Source: Methylobacter sp. (GTDB lineage: Bacteria > Pseudomonadota > Gammaproteobacteria > Methylococcales > Methylomonadaceae). From it: a stretch of 43,625 nucleotides of DNA. The position numbers and the translations under genes are program-made. Of this stretch, positions 24,202 through 34,593 are shown piece after piece (the first letter of the stretch is position 1; every line of letters starts with the position of its first letter). The stretch spans positions 1-43,625 of the forward strand of contig JAUYMY010000055.1 in assembly GCA_030699385.1 (NCBI GenBank), in the 5' to 3' direction. The notes beneath the pieces are model-generated. The model saw nothing but the letters and a program-made list of their open reading frames with translations. It was not told the DNA's origin and ran no database searches.

Positions 24202-25167
24202 ATGGACCTAAAATTTCTCGATTTTGAACAACCTATCGCCGAATTAGAAGCGAAAATTGAAGAACTCCGCAATGTGCAGTTCGACAATAACATTAATATT
24301 TCCGATGCGCTTAAACAGCTGGAAGAACGCAGCCAGGCGCTGACTGAGTCGATTTTTACCGATCTTTCCGATTGGCAAATTTCCCAGCTATCGCGGCATC
24401 CGGGGCGTCCTTATACGCTGGATTATGTCGAACATATTTTTACCGATTTCCATGAGTTGCATGGCGATAGGGCTTATGCCGATGATCCGGCTATTGTTTG
24501 CGGCTTGGCGCGTCTCGATGGCCAGCCGGTAATGATCATCGGTCATCAAAAAGGCCGCGATACCAAGGAAAAAATTTACCGCAATTTTGGTATGCCGCGC
24601 CCGGAAGGCTACCGCAAGGCCTTGCGCATGATGAAAATGGCTGAGCGTTTTAAAATGCCGGTTATTTGCCTGATTGATACACCGGGCGCTTATCCCGGCA
24701 TCGGCGCCGAAGAGCGCGGACAGAGTGAGGCGATTGCCAGAAATTTGTTTGAAATGGCCAAGCTGAAAACGCCGATTATCTGCACCATTATCGGTGAAGG
24801 CGGTTCCGGCGGCGCGTTGGCCATCGGCGTTGGCGACCGCTTGATTATGCTGGAATACAGCACTTATTCGGTGATTTCGCCTGAAGGCTGCGCCTCGATT
24901 TTATGGAAAAGCGCGGATAAATCGCAGTTGGCGGCTGAGGCAATGGGCATCACCTCAGACCGTATCCGTGAGCAGGGTTTTTTGGATGAAGTCGTTCGGG
25001 AGCCTTTAGGCGGCGGGCATCGGGATTTTAAAACCACCGCGTTGAATCTAAAAGACGCTTTGGTTCGGCACATGACCGATTTAATGCACCAACCTGTTGA
25101 TAAATTACTGGAAAGGCGTTATCAGCGGATTATGGATTTTGGGGTTTTTGAGGAAGCTGCGAAATAA
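24202..25167 (+). CDS. accA: Acetyl-CoA carboxylase carboxyltransferase subunit alpha
   Basis: Together with AccD it transfers the carboxyl group from carboxybiotin to acetyl-CoA, making malonyl-CoA for fatty-acid synthesis in the cytoplasm. The 321 residues match the usual length. The start [20 protein letters not shown] is typical. [63 protein letters not shown] and [15 protein letters not shown] form the oxyanion and CoA sites. It is the first gene of the accA-tilS-pyrG-kdsA-eno run. A perfect palindrome overlaps its likely promoter. Confidence 0.97.
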   Translation: MDLKFLDFEQPIAELEAKIEELRNVQFDNNINISDALKQLEERSQALTESIFTDLSDWQISQLSRHPGRPYTLDYVEHIFTDFHELHGDRAYADDPAIVCGLARLDGQPVMIIGHQKGRDTKEKIYRNFGMPRPEGYRKALRMMKMAERFKMPVICLIDTPGAYPGIGAEERGQSEAIARNLFEMAKLKTPIICTIIGEGGSGGALAIGVGDRLIMLEYSTYSVISPEGCASILWKSADKSQLAAEAMGITSDRIREQGFLDEVVREPLGGGHRDFKTTALNLKDALVRHMTDLMHQPVDKLLERRYQRIMDFGVFEEAAK

Positions 25168-25171
25168 GGCG

Positions 25172-26497
25172 TTGGCGAAAAGCTTGGATTTTTGTGAAGA
25201 GTGCATTGTCAAATTCGATATTGGCGATGCCCGCCAGCGGTTTTTCATCGGTTACAGCGGCGGCGTCGATTCCCATGTCTTACTGCATGTTTGTGCGTCA
25301 ATCGCCCAGCTGCAAGGCCGGTTGACTGCGGTTTACATACACCACGGTTTGCAGCAGGAAGCCGATGCCTGGGCCGTTCACTGCGAAAAAACGGCTAAAA
25401 ATCTGAATGTCGAATTTTTAACATTGCGCGTTAACGCCAAGCCCATGCCGGGTGAAAGCCCTGAAGAAGCGGCCAGAAATGCCCGTTATGCGGCTTTAAA
25501 ATCCTTGATCCAATCCAATGATGCGTTGCTGTTGGCTCAGCATCAGGAAGACCAGTTGGAAACGGTGCTGCTGCAATTGTTTCGCGGCAGCGGTTTGCGT
25601 GGACTTTCCGGGATGCCGGAACAGGCGATGTTCGGCAAGGGCGTGATGCTCAGGCCATTGTTGAACACGCCCAAACAGGCAATCAGCGATTATGCCAAAA
25701 CGCACCAATTAAACTGGGTTGAAGACCCCAGTAATCAAAGCAACGCTTACGACCGCAATTTTCTGCGCAATGCGCTGCTGCCGCTCCTCAAGCAACGCTG
25801 GCCGGCTGTTGATAAAACCATAGCGCGTTCGGCCAAGCATTGTGCTGAGGCGCAATTACTGGTCGAGGAAGTCGCGGATGAATTATTCGATGCAGTTTTT
25901 AATCCGGCGGACAAAACGTTAAGCATCAGCCTGCTTACCGCCCATCGGCTGCAATTGCAACAGCTTATTCTCCGGCATTGGTTCCGGCATTTAGGTTTAA
26001 AAATGCCATCACAAGCCGTTGTCGAGCGGATTCTAACTCAAGTTATCGGTGCGGACGGGCAGCGCGACCCTATGTTATCGGGGCAAGGCTACACGATCCG
26101 ACGTTACCGCGATAAGCTCTATTGTTTGCCGCCATCCGCACAAGAGACACCGGGAAATTGTGCATGGCTGGCAGGGCAAACATCGGTAACCCTCGCCGGC
26201 AATCAAGTGTTGTCTTGTCTACCGTCATCGACGGGCATACTGCTTGAGCAATGGCAAAACGCTAAGGTTGAAATTAAATTTCGTAGCGGCGGCGAGCTTA
26301 TCAGTCTGCCGGGGCGACAAGGCCGCCATACGCTGAAAAATCTGTTTCAGGAAGCGGCCATTCCGCCGTGGGAAAGAGATGTTATCCCGTTGATTTATCT
26401 GAACGATGCGCTGGCTGCGGTCGGCGACCTTTATATCAGTGCAGCGTTTTATAGTGAAAAAACACAGGGCTGTATCAAGCTATTGTTGCAACGCTGA
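25172..26497 (+). CDS. tilS: tRNA(Ile)-lysidine synthetase
   Basis: Modifies the wobble cytidine of the CAU-anticodon tRNA-Ile to lysidine using ATP and lysine, so that it reads AUA. The N-terminal PP-loop ATPase has FIGYSGGVDSHVLLH, YIHHGLQQEADAW, AARNARY and LLLAQHQEDQLETVLLQLFR. The C-terminal substrate-binding domain contains IKFRSGGELISLPGRQGRHTLKNLFQE and WERDVIPLIYLND. The start is uncertain: the longest frame begins inside accA (25097, 71 bases of overlap), while TTG codons at 25172 and 25184 give a more usual length of leader before the PP-loop. No ATG occurs in that stretch. I chose 25172, just after the accA stop. Confidence 0.9.
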   Translation: MAKSLDFCEECIVKFDIGDARQRFFIGYSGGVDSHVLLHVCASIAQLQGRLTAVYIHHGLQQEADAWAVHCEKTAKNLNVEFLTLRVNAKPMPGESPEEAARNARYAALKSLIQSNDALLLAQHQEDQLETVLLQLFRGSGLRGLSGMPEQAMFGKGVMLRPLLNTPKQAISDYAKTHQLNWVEDPSNQSNAYDRNFLRNALLPLLKQRWPAVDKTIARSAKHCAEAQLLVEEVADELFDAVFNPADKTLSISLLTAHRLQLQQLILRHWFRHLGLKMPSQAVVERILTQVIGADGQRDPMLSGQGYTIRRYRDKLYCLPPSAQETPGNCAWLAGQTSVTLAGNQVLSCLPSSTGILLEQWQNAKVEIKFRSGGELISLPGRQGRHTLKNLFQEAAIPPWERDVIPLIYLNDALAAVGDLYISAAFYSEKTQGCIKLLLQR

Positions 26498-26612
26498 AAA
26501 TATAAAGCCAAAAGACCATGACGAATTTTGCATTGTCGATTAAAATAGCCCGGTTTTATCTAACCTCATCAAAGCCATTAGGGTGGGTTTTAGACCTCAT
26601 TCTATGCACTAA

Positions 26613-28283
<1,671 letters not shown>

Positions 28284-28337
28284 GATTTTCTGGCGCGTTG
28301 CCAATGCGTTTAATACCTGCTTGTTTGGGGTAACGCT

Positions 28338-28784
28338 ATGAATATGCAAACATTATACGAGCAAGACTTTAACGTTTGGGTGCAAACTCATGTTGCCTTA
28401 TTGAAAGAAGCCCGTTTTAGCGAGCTGGATGTCAATCATTTGATTGAAGAATTAGAAGAGTTGGGCAAGAAACATGAGCATGAATTAGTGAGTCGATTCA
28501 TCATATTGATAGCCCATTTGTTGAAATGGCAATATCAGCCGACGATGCAGTGCAATAGCTGGCTTTCAACCATTATTGAGCAAAGGATACAGGTTGAGTA
28601 TTTATTGGAATTTATGCCCAGTCTAAAAAATACTCTGGAAGATGCGACGGCAAAAGCCTATCCGAAAGCAGTAAAAATAGCCGTCAAGGAAACAGGTCTT
28701 AGCCTCGCTATTTTTCCGTCAAGCTGTGCCTATCGTTATAACGAATTATTAGATGAAGATTTTTATCCAGGGAATGTGCAATAA
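28338..28784 (+). CDS. DUF29 family protein
   Basis: A 148-residue helical protein with the DUF29 pattern: LYEQDFNVWVQTHVALLKEARFSELD, HLIEELEELGKKHEHELVSR, and a central HLLKWQYQP followed by W-containing helices. The C-terminal AKAYPKAVKIAVKETGL also fits. No catalytic residues are known to me and the family's function is not established; such genes are common as dispersed paralogues in cyanobacteria and some proteobacteria. It interrupts the usual pyrG-kdsA adjacency, with 54 bases before it and 39 after. It may be cotranscribed with kdsA. Confidence 0.8.
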   Translation: MNMQTLYEQDFNVWVQTHVALLKEARFSELDVNHLIEELEELGKKHEHELVSRFIILIAHLLKWQYQPTMQCNSWLSTIIEQRIQVEYLLEFMPSLKNTLEDATAKAYPKAVKIAVKETGLSLAIFPSSCAYRYNELLDEDFYPGNVQ

Positions 28785-28823
28785 GCATCATCTTCTACAT
28801 CACGATTAAAGGAATCAATCCCT

Positions 28824-29657
28824 ATGAAATTATGCAATTTTGAAGTTGGCTTAGATCAGCCGTTTTTTTTAATAGCCGGCCCTTGCGTTATCGAAAGCGA
28901 ACAACTGGCGCTGGATACGGCAGGTGCGCTAAAAGAACTGACAACGGCGTTGAACATTCCGTTTATTTACAAATCGTCGTTTGATAAAGCTAACCGCTCG
29001 TCGCACGAAAGTTATCGGGGTCCCGGTGTCGAAGGCGGGCTGAAAATACTGGAAAAAGTCAAACAACAAATCGGCGTGCCGGTGCTGACTGATGTGCATG
29101 AAGATACGCCGCTGGCTGAAGTTGCGGCCGTGGTTGATGTGATGCAAACACCTGCATTTTTATGTCGGCAAACCAATTTTATTCAGCAAGTTGCCTCGCA
29201 AGGCATTCCGGTGAATATCAAAAAAGGCCAGTTTTTGGCGCCGTGGGATATGGTGCATGTCGCCAATAAAGCCAAGGCGACCGGCAATCAGCAGATTATG
29301 GTCTGCGAGCGCGGCGTATCGTTTGGTTACAACAACTTGGTTTCCGACATGCGCTCGTTAGCTGTCATGCGCGACACCGGTTGCCCGGTCGTTTTCGATG
29401 CGACGCACTCGGTGCAATTGCCCGGCGGACAAGGCACGGTATCCGGCGGACAGCGCGAGTTTGTGCCGGTGTTAGCCAGAGCCGCCGTTGCGGTCGGCAT
29501 AGCAGGCATTTTCATGGAAACGCATCCGAATCCTGCCGAAGCGAAAAGCGATGGCCCTAACTCCTGGCCTTTGCACCGTATGCGCGAACTATTGGAAACC
29601 TTGGTAATTATCGATAAAGCCGTTAAAGCGCAGGCCTTGATCGAAACGACTTTATAG
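28824..29657 (+). CDS. kdsA: 3-deoxy-8-phosphooctulonate synthase (Kdo-8-phosphate synthase)
   Basis: Condenses phosphoenolpyruvate with arabinose-5-phosphate to Kdo-8-phosphate, the first committed step to the Kdo of LPS. It has 277 residues and forms a TIM barrel of the DAHP synthase type. Motifs: [81 protein letters not shown] and [16 protein letters not shown]. It uses PEP, the product of the enolase gene just downstream, and supplies the sugar on which WaaC acts. Confidence 0.96.
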   Translation: MKLCNFEVGLDQPFFLIAGPCVIESEQLALDTAGALKELTTALNIPFIYKSSFDKANRSSHESYRGPGVEGGLKILEKVKQQIGVPVLTDVHEDTPLAEVAAVVDVMQTPAFLCRQTNFIQQVASQGIPVNIKKGQFLAPWDMVHVANKAKATGNQQIMVCERGVSFGYNNLVSDMRSLAVMRDTGCPVVFDATHSVQLPGGQGTVSGGQREFVPVLARAAVAVGIAGIFMETHPNPAEAKSDGPNSWPLHRMRELLETLVIIDKAVKAQALIETTL

Positions 29658-29670
29658 CTTTATCGTACCC

Positions 29671-29826
29671 GTAACTGCTTAGCGACTATTAAAAATGATT
29701 AAATAGAACACGGATGGCACTGATTAAACGGATAATCACTGAAAAAGCACAGGATATTTAAAAAATCCGTGTAAATTCGTCCTATCTGTATCATCCGTGT
29801 TCTATTTTTTTGTTCGCTGAGTTGTT
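29671..29826. repeat. Long palindromic intergenic repeat (family A, full copy)
   Basis: GTAACTGCTTAGCGA (29671-29685) at the left and GTTCGCTGAGTTGTT (29812-29826) at the right are inverted counterparts. The interior left arm has AAATAGAACACGGATG (29701-29716). The interior right arm has CATCCGTGTTCTATTT (29792-29807), its exact inverse, plus AAAATCCGTGTAAATTCGT. It sits between kdsA and eno and could fold into a long stem-loop. Confidence 0.7.
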
Positions 29827-29898
29827 TTACTGGTGCCCTTGTCTTATTTATTCCCAGATTTAGCGCTTGATTGTCCGACGCTATTTAAAGATGTGTAG

Positions 29899-31221
<1,323 letters not shown>

Positions 31222-31231
31222 AAACAAGCGC

Positions 31232-31259
31232 AAGGCTCAGGGCAACAGCCCTGAGCCTT
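31232..31259 (+). terminator. Stem-loop after eno
   Basis: AAGGCTCAGGG (31232-31242) pairs perfectly with CCCTGAGCCTT (31249-31259) around the loop CAACAG. The downstream bases (ATTCTTGAGTTT) are only moderately T-rich, so it may be a leaky terminator between eno and ftsB or an mRNA stabiliser. Confidence 0.6.
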
Positions 31260-31276
31260 ATTCTTGAGTTTCGTTT

Positions 31277-31546
31277 ATGAAAATCATCATCGCCATCATC
31301 GTTTTGTTAATTGTTCATCTCCAATATCGGATATGGCTGGGCGATGGCAGTATCGCGGAAATTGAGGCTTATCAACAGCGCCTTGATGTCCTACAAAAAC
31401 AGGTTGAAGAAAAAAGGCAGCGTAACGAAGCGCTCTATGCCGAAGTGCTGGATTTAAGAAAAGGCCAGGAAGCCATTGAGGAACGAGCTAGGGATGAATT
31501 AGGCATGATTAAAGAAGATGAAACGTTTTTTCATGTGTTGGAGTGA
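31277..31546 (+). CDS. ftsB: Cell division protein FtsB
   Basis: Small bitopic divisome protein that forms a complex with FtsL and FtsQ. It has 89 residues: an N-terminal transmembrane helix (IIIAIIVLLIVHLQYRIWLG), then a periplasmic coiled coil (AEIEAYQQRLDVLQKQVEEKRQRNEALYAEVLDL) and a C-terminal GQEAIEERARDELGMIKEDE segment, all standard for FtsB. The eno-ftsB-ispD-ispF order is conserved in gammaproteobacteria. Here two foreign-looking genes separate it from ispD. Confidence 0.92.
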   Translation: MKIIIAIIVLLIVHLQYRIWLGDGSIAEIEAYQQRLDVLQKQVEEKRQRNEALYAEVLDLRKGQEAIEERARDELGMIKEDETFFHVLE

Positions 31547-31615
31547 GCAGACGAAAGGCTAAGAACTAAAAATACATCAATTCTTCCTGAAAGCGCGTTA
31601 ATTATTATAAAACCA

Positions 31616-32725
31616 ATGTCCGAGTCGCAGAATACACATCTTCATCAAATTAAACTTAAAGGGTTTAAATCAATAAAAGATCTTGATTTGAAGATGAACC
31701 CAATAAATATTCTTATTGGCGCAAATGGAGCCGGCAAGTCGAATTTTATTTCGCTGTTTACTTTTTTAAAAAATCTATCCGAAGGAAAGTTGCAGACTTA
31801 TGCTGAGAGGCAAGGTTATGCAAACACGTTCTTCCACTTTGGCTCAAAAAACACGCCAAGAATTATCATTGATGTTGAAATAGGAATTAATGGTTATCAC
31901 GTAGAGTTCGTGCATGGTGAAACCAACGACACACTGGTGTTTGATGCCGAATATTGCACTGTGGCAACGTCAAGCAAAACGTGGACAATCAAAGGTAAGT
32001 TGGGAGAAAGCGGCCTGCTACCAGGATCGGAGTCAGCTAGCGACCCTATACGAAAATATACCCGAGAATATATGCAAAAATGCAGGGTCTATCATTTTCA
32101 CGATACCAGCCCCACAGCTGGATTTAAACAGGCTCAACGACTGGATTCAAGTGTATTGCTTGATTCTGATGCCAGTAATCTAGCGCCATTTCTCCTGTAT
32201 CTGAGAGATTATGAACAAGCTATTTATCAGGAGATAATTTCAACAATCAAAACTGTCGCCCCTTTTTTCCATAACTTCCACCTTGAGCCAAGGGGTGAGA
32301 AAGGAGATGAATCCCTGTTATTGAGGTGGGTCCATCGTGATCATGACGCGCCTTTTTCGGCGAATCAGCTTTCGGATGGTACGGCTCGTTTCATTTGTAT
32401 GGCCGTATTATTTCTTCAGCCTGAATGGTCTCGACCAAAAACTATTGTGCTTGATGAACCGGAGCTTGGTTTGCATCCTGCTGCCCTGAATGTGCTTGCT
32501 GAAATCATCAAAACAGCCTCAAAGACAAACCAAGTCATTTGTTCGACGCAATCCGTAGCCTTTGCCAATCAGTTTGAGTCCGAAGATTTTATTGTGGTTG
32601 ATCAAGTAAAAGGTGTCTCAGCTTTTAAAAGGCCGGATAAAAAAGCTCTCGAACATTGGCTTGAAGATTTTGGAATGGGTGATATTTGGTCGAAAAACTT
32701 GATCGGAGGTCGTCCGGAATGGTAA
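31616..32725 (+). CDS. AAA/ABC-type ATPase of a two-gene, probable anti-phage cassette
   Basis: A 369-residue RecF/SMC-like ATPase (AAA_21 group). Walker A is GANGAGKS (35-42), preceded by the usual LHQIKLKGFKSIKDLDL strand. The ABC-like signature is QLSDGTARF, Walker B is TIVLDEPELGLHP (about 278) and the switch region is VICSTQS. It overlaps the following DUF4276 gene by 7 bases. Paired ATPase and TOPRIM-like genes of this sort include the AbiL, PARIS and OLD-type abortive-infection systems, so defence is the best inference. The pair sits between ftsB and ispD, which are normally adjacent, and its base composition looks more AT-rich than its neighbours by eye, which suggests acquisition. 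The start ATG directly follows an AT-rich leader with no clear ribosome-binding site. Confidence 0.8.
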   Translation: MSESQNTHLHQIKLKGFKSIKDLDLKMNPINILIGANGAGKSNFISLFTFLKNLSEGKLQTYAERQGYANTFFHFGSKNTPRIIIDVEIGINGYHVEFVHGETNDTLVFDAEYCTVATSSKTWTIKGKLGESGLLPGSESASDPIRKYTREYMQKCRVYHFHDTSPTAGFKQAQRLDSSVLLDSDASNLAPFLLYLRDYEQAIYQEIISTIKTVAPFFHNFHLEPRGEKGDESLLLRWVHRDHDAPFSANQLSDGTARFICMAVLFLQPEWSRPKTIVLDEPELGLHPAALNVLAEIIKTASKTNQVICSTQSVAFANQFESEDFIVVDQVKGVSAFKRPDKKALEHWLEDFGMGDIWSKNLIGGRPEW

Positions 32726-33318
32726 GGCTAGGGATTTCTGTAGAAGGCACGACTGAAGAACGCTTTATCAAAACTGTACTGGTGCCATATTTAGCTCAAA
32801 AAGGAATATACGTTACCCCGGTTCCAATCAATGGAAACGTAAGTGTTGATCGTGTTAAGCATGAGCTGAGAAAGTTAGCCTATAATTTTGAATATGTCAG
32901 TACCTTCTATGATTTTTATGGATTTAAGGGCAAAGTTGAAGGCGAAACTAAAACGACTTTGGAGTCCAGAATTAAGGGGGCAATCAAGGAGGAGTTAAGA
33001 GAAAAGCTCATTCCTTATATTCAAATGTATGAATTTGAAGGGTTATTATTTTCATCACCAGAGGCTATAGCCTTGGTGCTACAGGATGAATCACTGAGTG
33101 CCTGGGCTACCGACATTTTGGAAAATTTTAACAATAATCCTGAAAAAGTGAATGATTCTCCAGAAACGGCTCCATCAAAGCGTTTTGAGAAGTTTACCAA
33201 ATATAGAAAGACTACACATGGGCCAAATATTGCAAAACAGATTGGTTTAGCAAAAATGCGGGATATGTGCTCAGGATTTGATGATTGGTTAACAAAGCTG
33301 GAAAGACTTGTTTTATGA
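32719..33318 (+). CDS. DUF4276 (TOPRIM-like) partner of the ATPase cassette
   Basis: A 199-residue protein with the DUF4276 layout. The first strand ends in ISVEGTTEERFI (a conserved Glu, as in TOPRIM nucleases), a middle segment TFYDFYGFKGKVEG carries an acidic position, and YEFEGLLFSSPEAI is a hallmark of the family. TOPRIM domains use such acidic residues to bind a metal and cut or join nucleic acid, so this is the probable effector of the pair. The ATG at 32719 is preceded by GGAGG (32705-32709) and overlaps the ATPase stop; an earlier in-frame start at 32686 is less likely. Its stop TGA overlaps the ATG of ispD (ATGA, 33315-33318), coupling it to an essential gene. Confidence 0.8.
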   Translation: MVRLGISVEGTTEERFIKTVLVPYLAQKGIYVTPVPINGNVSVDRVKHELRKLAYNFEYVSTFYDFYGFKGKVEGETKTTLESRIKGAIKEELREKLIPYIQMYEFEGLLFSSPEAIALVLQDESLSAWATDILENFNNNPEKVNDSPETAPSKRFEKFTKYRKTTHGPNIAKQIGLAKMRDMCSGFDDWLTKLERLVL

Positions 33319-34031
33319 ATTCACGCCATTTTTTACCAATGACCCCTTCAACAAAATTCTTTGCCATTGTCCCCGCTGCCGGTGTCGGCAAACGTATGCA
33401 GGCCGACCGGCCCAAACAATATCTGGAACTGGCCGGAAAAACGGTCATCGAACATACGCTGTTGCGCTTGTTGCAGGCCGATGTTTTTACCGCCATCGCG
33501 GTTGCAGTGTCCGAAGAAGACCCTTACTGGCCTGATCTGGCCGTATCGCAACATCAACTTATCATCACTGCGCCCGGCGGCAAAGAACGCGCCGATTCGG
33601 TGCTTTCAGGGTTAAAAATTATAAGGGAACAGGCATCCGATGACGATTGGGTTTTGGTGCATGATGCGGCCAGACCGTGCATTACTGCGGGCGATATTCA
33701 TTACCTGATTGATTCCCTGATTAACGATGACGTGGGCGGCATTCTGGCGTTGGCGTCGCCGGACACGTTAAAGCAGGTACAAGGCCATGCCATTACCGGA
33801 ACGCTGGACAGAAGCCATATATGGCGCGCTTTGACGCCGCAGATGTTCCGTTACGGCATGTTAAAAGCAGCACTCGAACAAAGCCAGGGCAATCCGGCCA
33901 TCACCGACGATGCCAGCGCCTTGGAATTACAAGGTTTGCAGCCGAAAATCGTTGAAGGCCGTCCCGATAACATCAAAATCACCCGCCCGGAAGACCTGGC
34001 GCTGGCGCAATTTTATATGGAGCAACAATGA
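33315..34031 (+). CDS. ispD: 2-C-methyl-D-erythritol 4-phosphate cytidylyltransferase
   Basis: Third step of the MEP isoprenoid pathway: CTP plus MEP gives CDP-ME. It has 238 residues from the ATG at 33315, or 230 from 33339. Motifs: [22 protein letters not shown] (nucleotide-binding loop), [50 protein letters not shown] and [14 protein letters not shown]. The ATG at 33315 overlaps the stop of the DUF4276 gene. The residues before the conserved start (MNSRHFLP) are not family sequence, so the alternative ATG at 33339 may be the ancestral start. It overlaps ispF by 4 bases. Confidence 0.95.
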   Translation: MNSRHFLPMTPSTKFFAIVPAAGVGKRMQADRPKQYLELAGKTVIEHTLLRLLQADVFTAIAVAVSEEDPYWPDLAVSQHQLIITAPGGKERADSVLSGLKIIREQASDDDWVLVHDAARPCITAGDIHYLIDSLINDDVGGILALASPDTLKQVQGHAITGTLDRSHIWRALTPQMFRYGMLKAALEQSQGNPAITDDASALELQGLQPKIVEGRPDNIKITRPEDLALAQFYMEQQ

Positions 34032-34501
34032 TTAGAGTAGGTCAAGGTTACGATGTACACCGTTTCAAAGACGGCGGCGAGGTCATATTAGGCGGCGTGA
34101 CAATCCCTTACGAACAGGGTTTGGAAGCGCATTCCGACGGCGACGTGGTGTTACATGCGTTGTGCGATGCGCTCTTGGGCGCGGCGGCTTTGGGCGACAT
34201 CGGCAAGCATTTTCCCGATACCGACCCCGAATTTAAAGGTGCCGATAGCCGGGTTTTATTGCGCCATGTCTACCGTATCGTGCAGGACAAAGGCTACAAA
34301 CTGGTTAATGCCGACATCACCATCATTGCCCAAGCGCCAAAGATGTCGCCGCACACCGCCGCGATGTGCCGCAATATCGCCGATGATGTGCAGGTCGATG
34401 TTGATTGCATCAACGTCAAAGCCACCACCACCGAAAAGCTGGGCTTTGAAGGCCGCAAAGAAGGCATTGCGGTACAGGCTGTGGTCTTGATTGAAAAATA
34501 A
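34028..34501 (+). CDS. ispF: 2-C-methyl-D-erythritol 2,4-cyclodiphosphate synthase
   Basis: Fifth step of the MEP pathway: CDP-ME 2-phosphate is cyclised to MEcPP with loss of CMP. The 157 residues match the usual length. It begins [13 protein letters not shown] with metal ligands Asp and His in GYDVH, then [54 protein letters not shown], and the C-terminal [20 protein letters not shown]. Its ATG overlaps the ispD stop. Confidence 0.96.
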   Translation: MIRVGQGYDVHRFKDGGEVILGGVTIPYEQGLEAHSDGDVVLHALCDALLGAAALGDIGKHFPDTDPEFKGADSRVLLRHVYRIVQDKGYKLVNADITIIAQAPKMSPHTAAMCRNIADDVQVDVDCINVKATTTEKLGFEGRKEGIAVQAVVLIEK

Positions 34502-34520
34502 TCGCTGTCCACTAAAAGCA

Positions 34521-34559
34521 CGAAAGCCACGAAAATTGGGTATTTTTTCGTGGCTTTCG
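34521..34559. terminator. Perfect hairpin between converging ispF and SNF2 genes (family B sequence)
   Basis: CGAAAGCCACGAAAA (34521-34535) and TTTTCGTGGCTTTCG (34545-34559) are perfect 15-bp arms around GTATT-containing loop sequence. It lies between two gene ends and could serve as terminator for both strands. Its sequence belongs to the CACGAAAGGCACGAAA repeat family. Confidence 0.65.
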
Positions 34560-34593
34560 GGGGCAAATGTTCTTTTCAGAAAACAGCCTAAAT

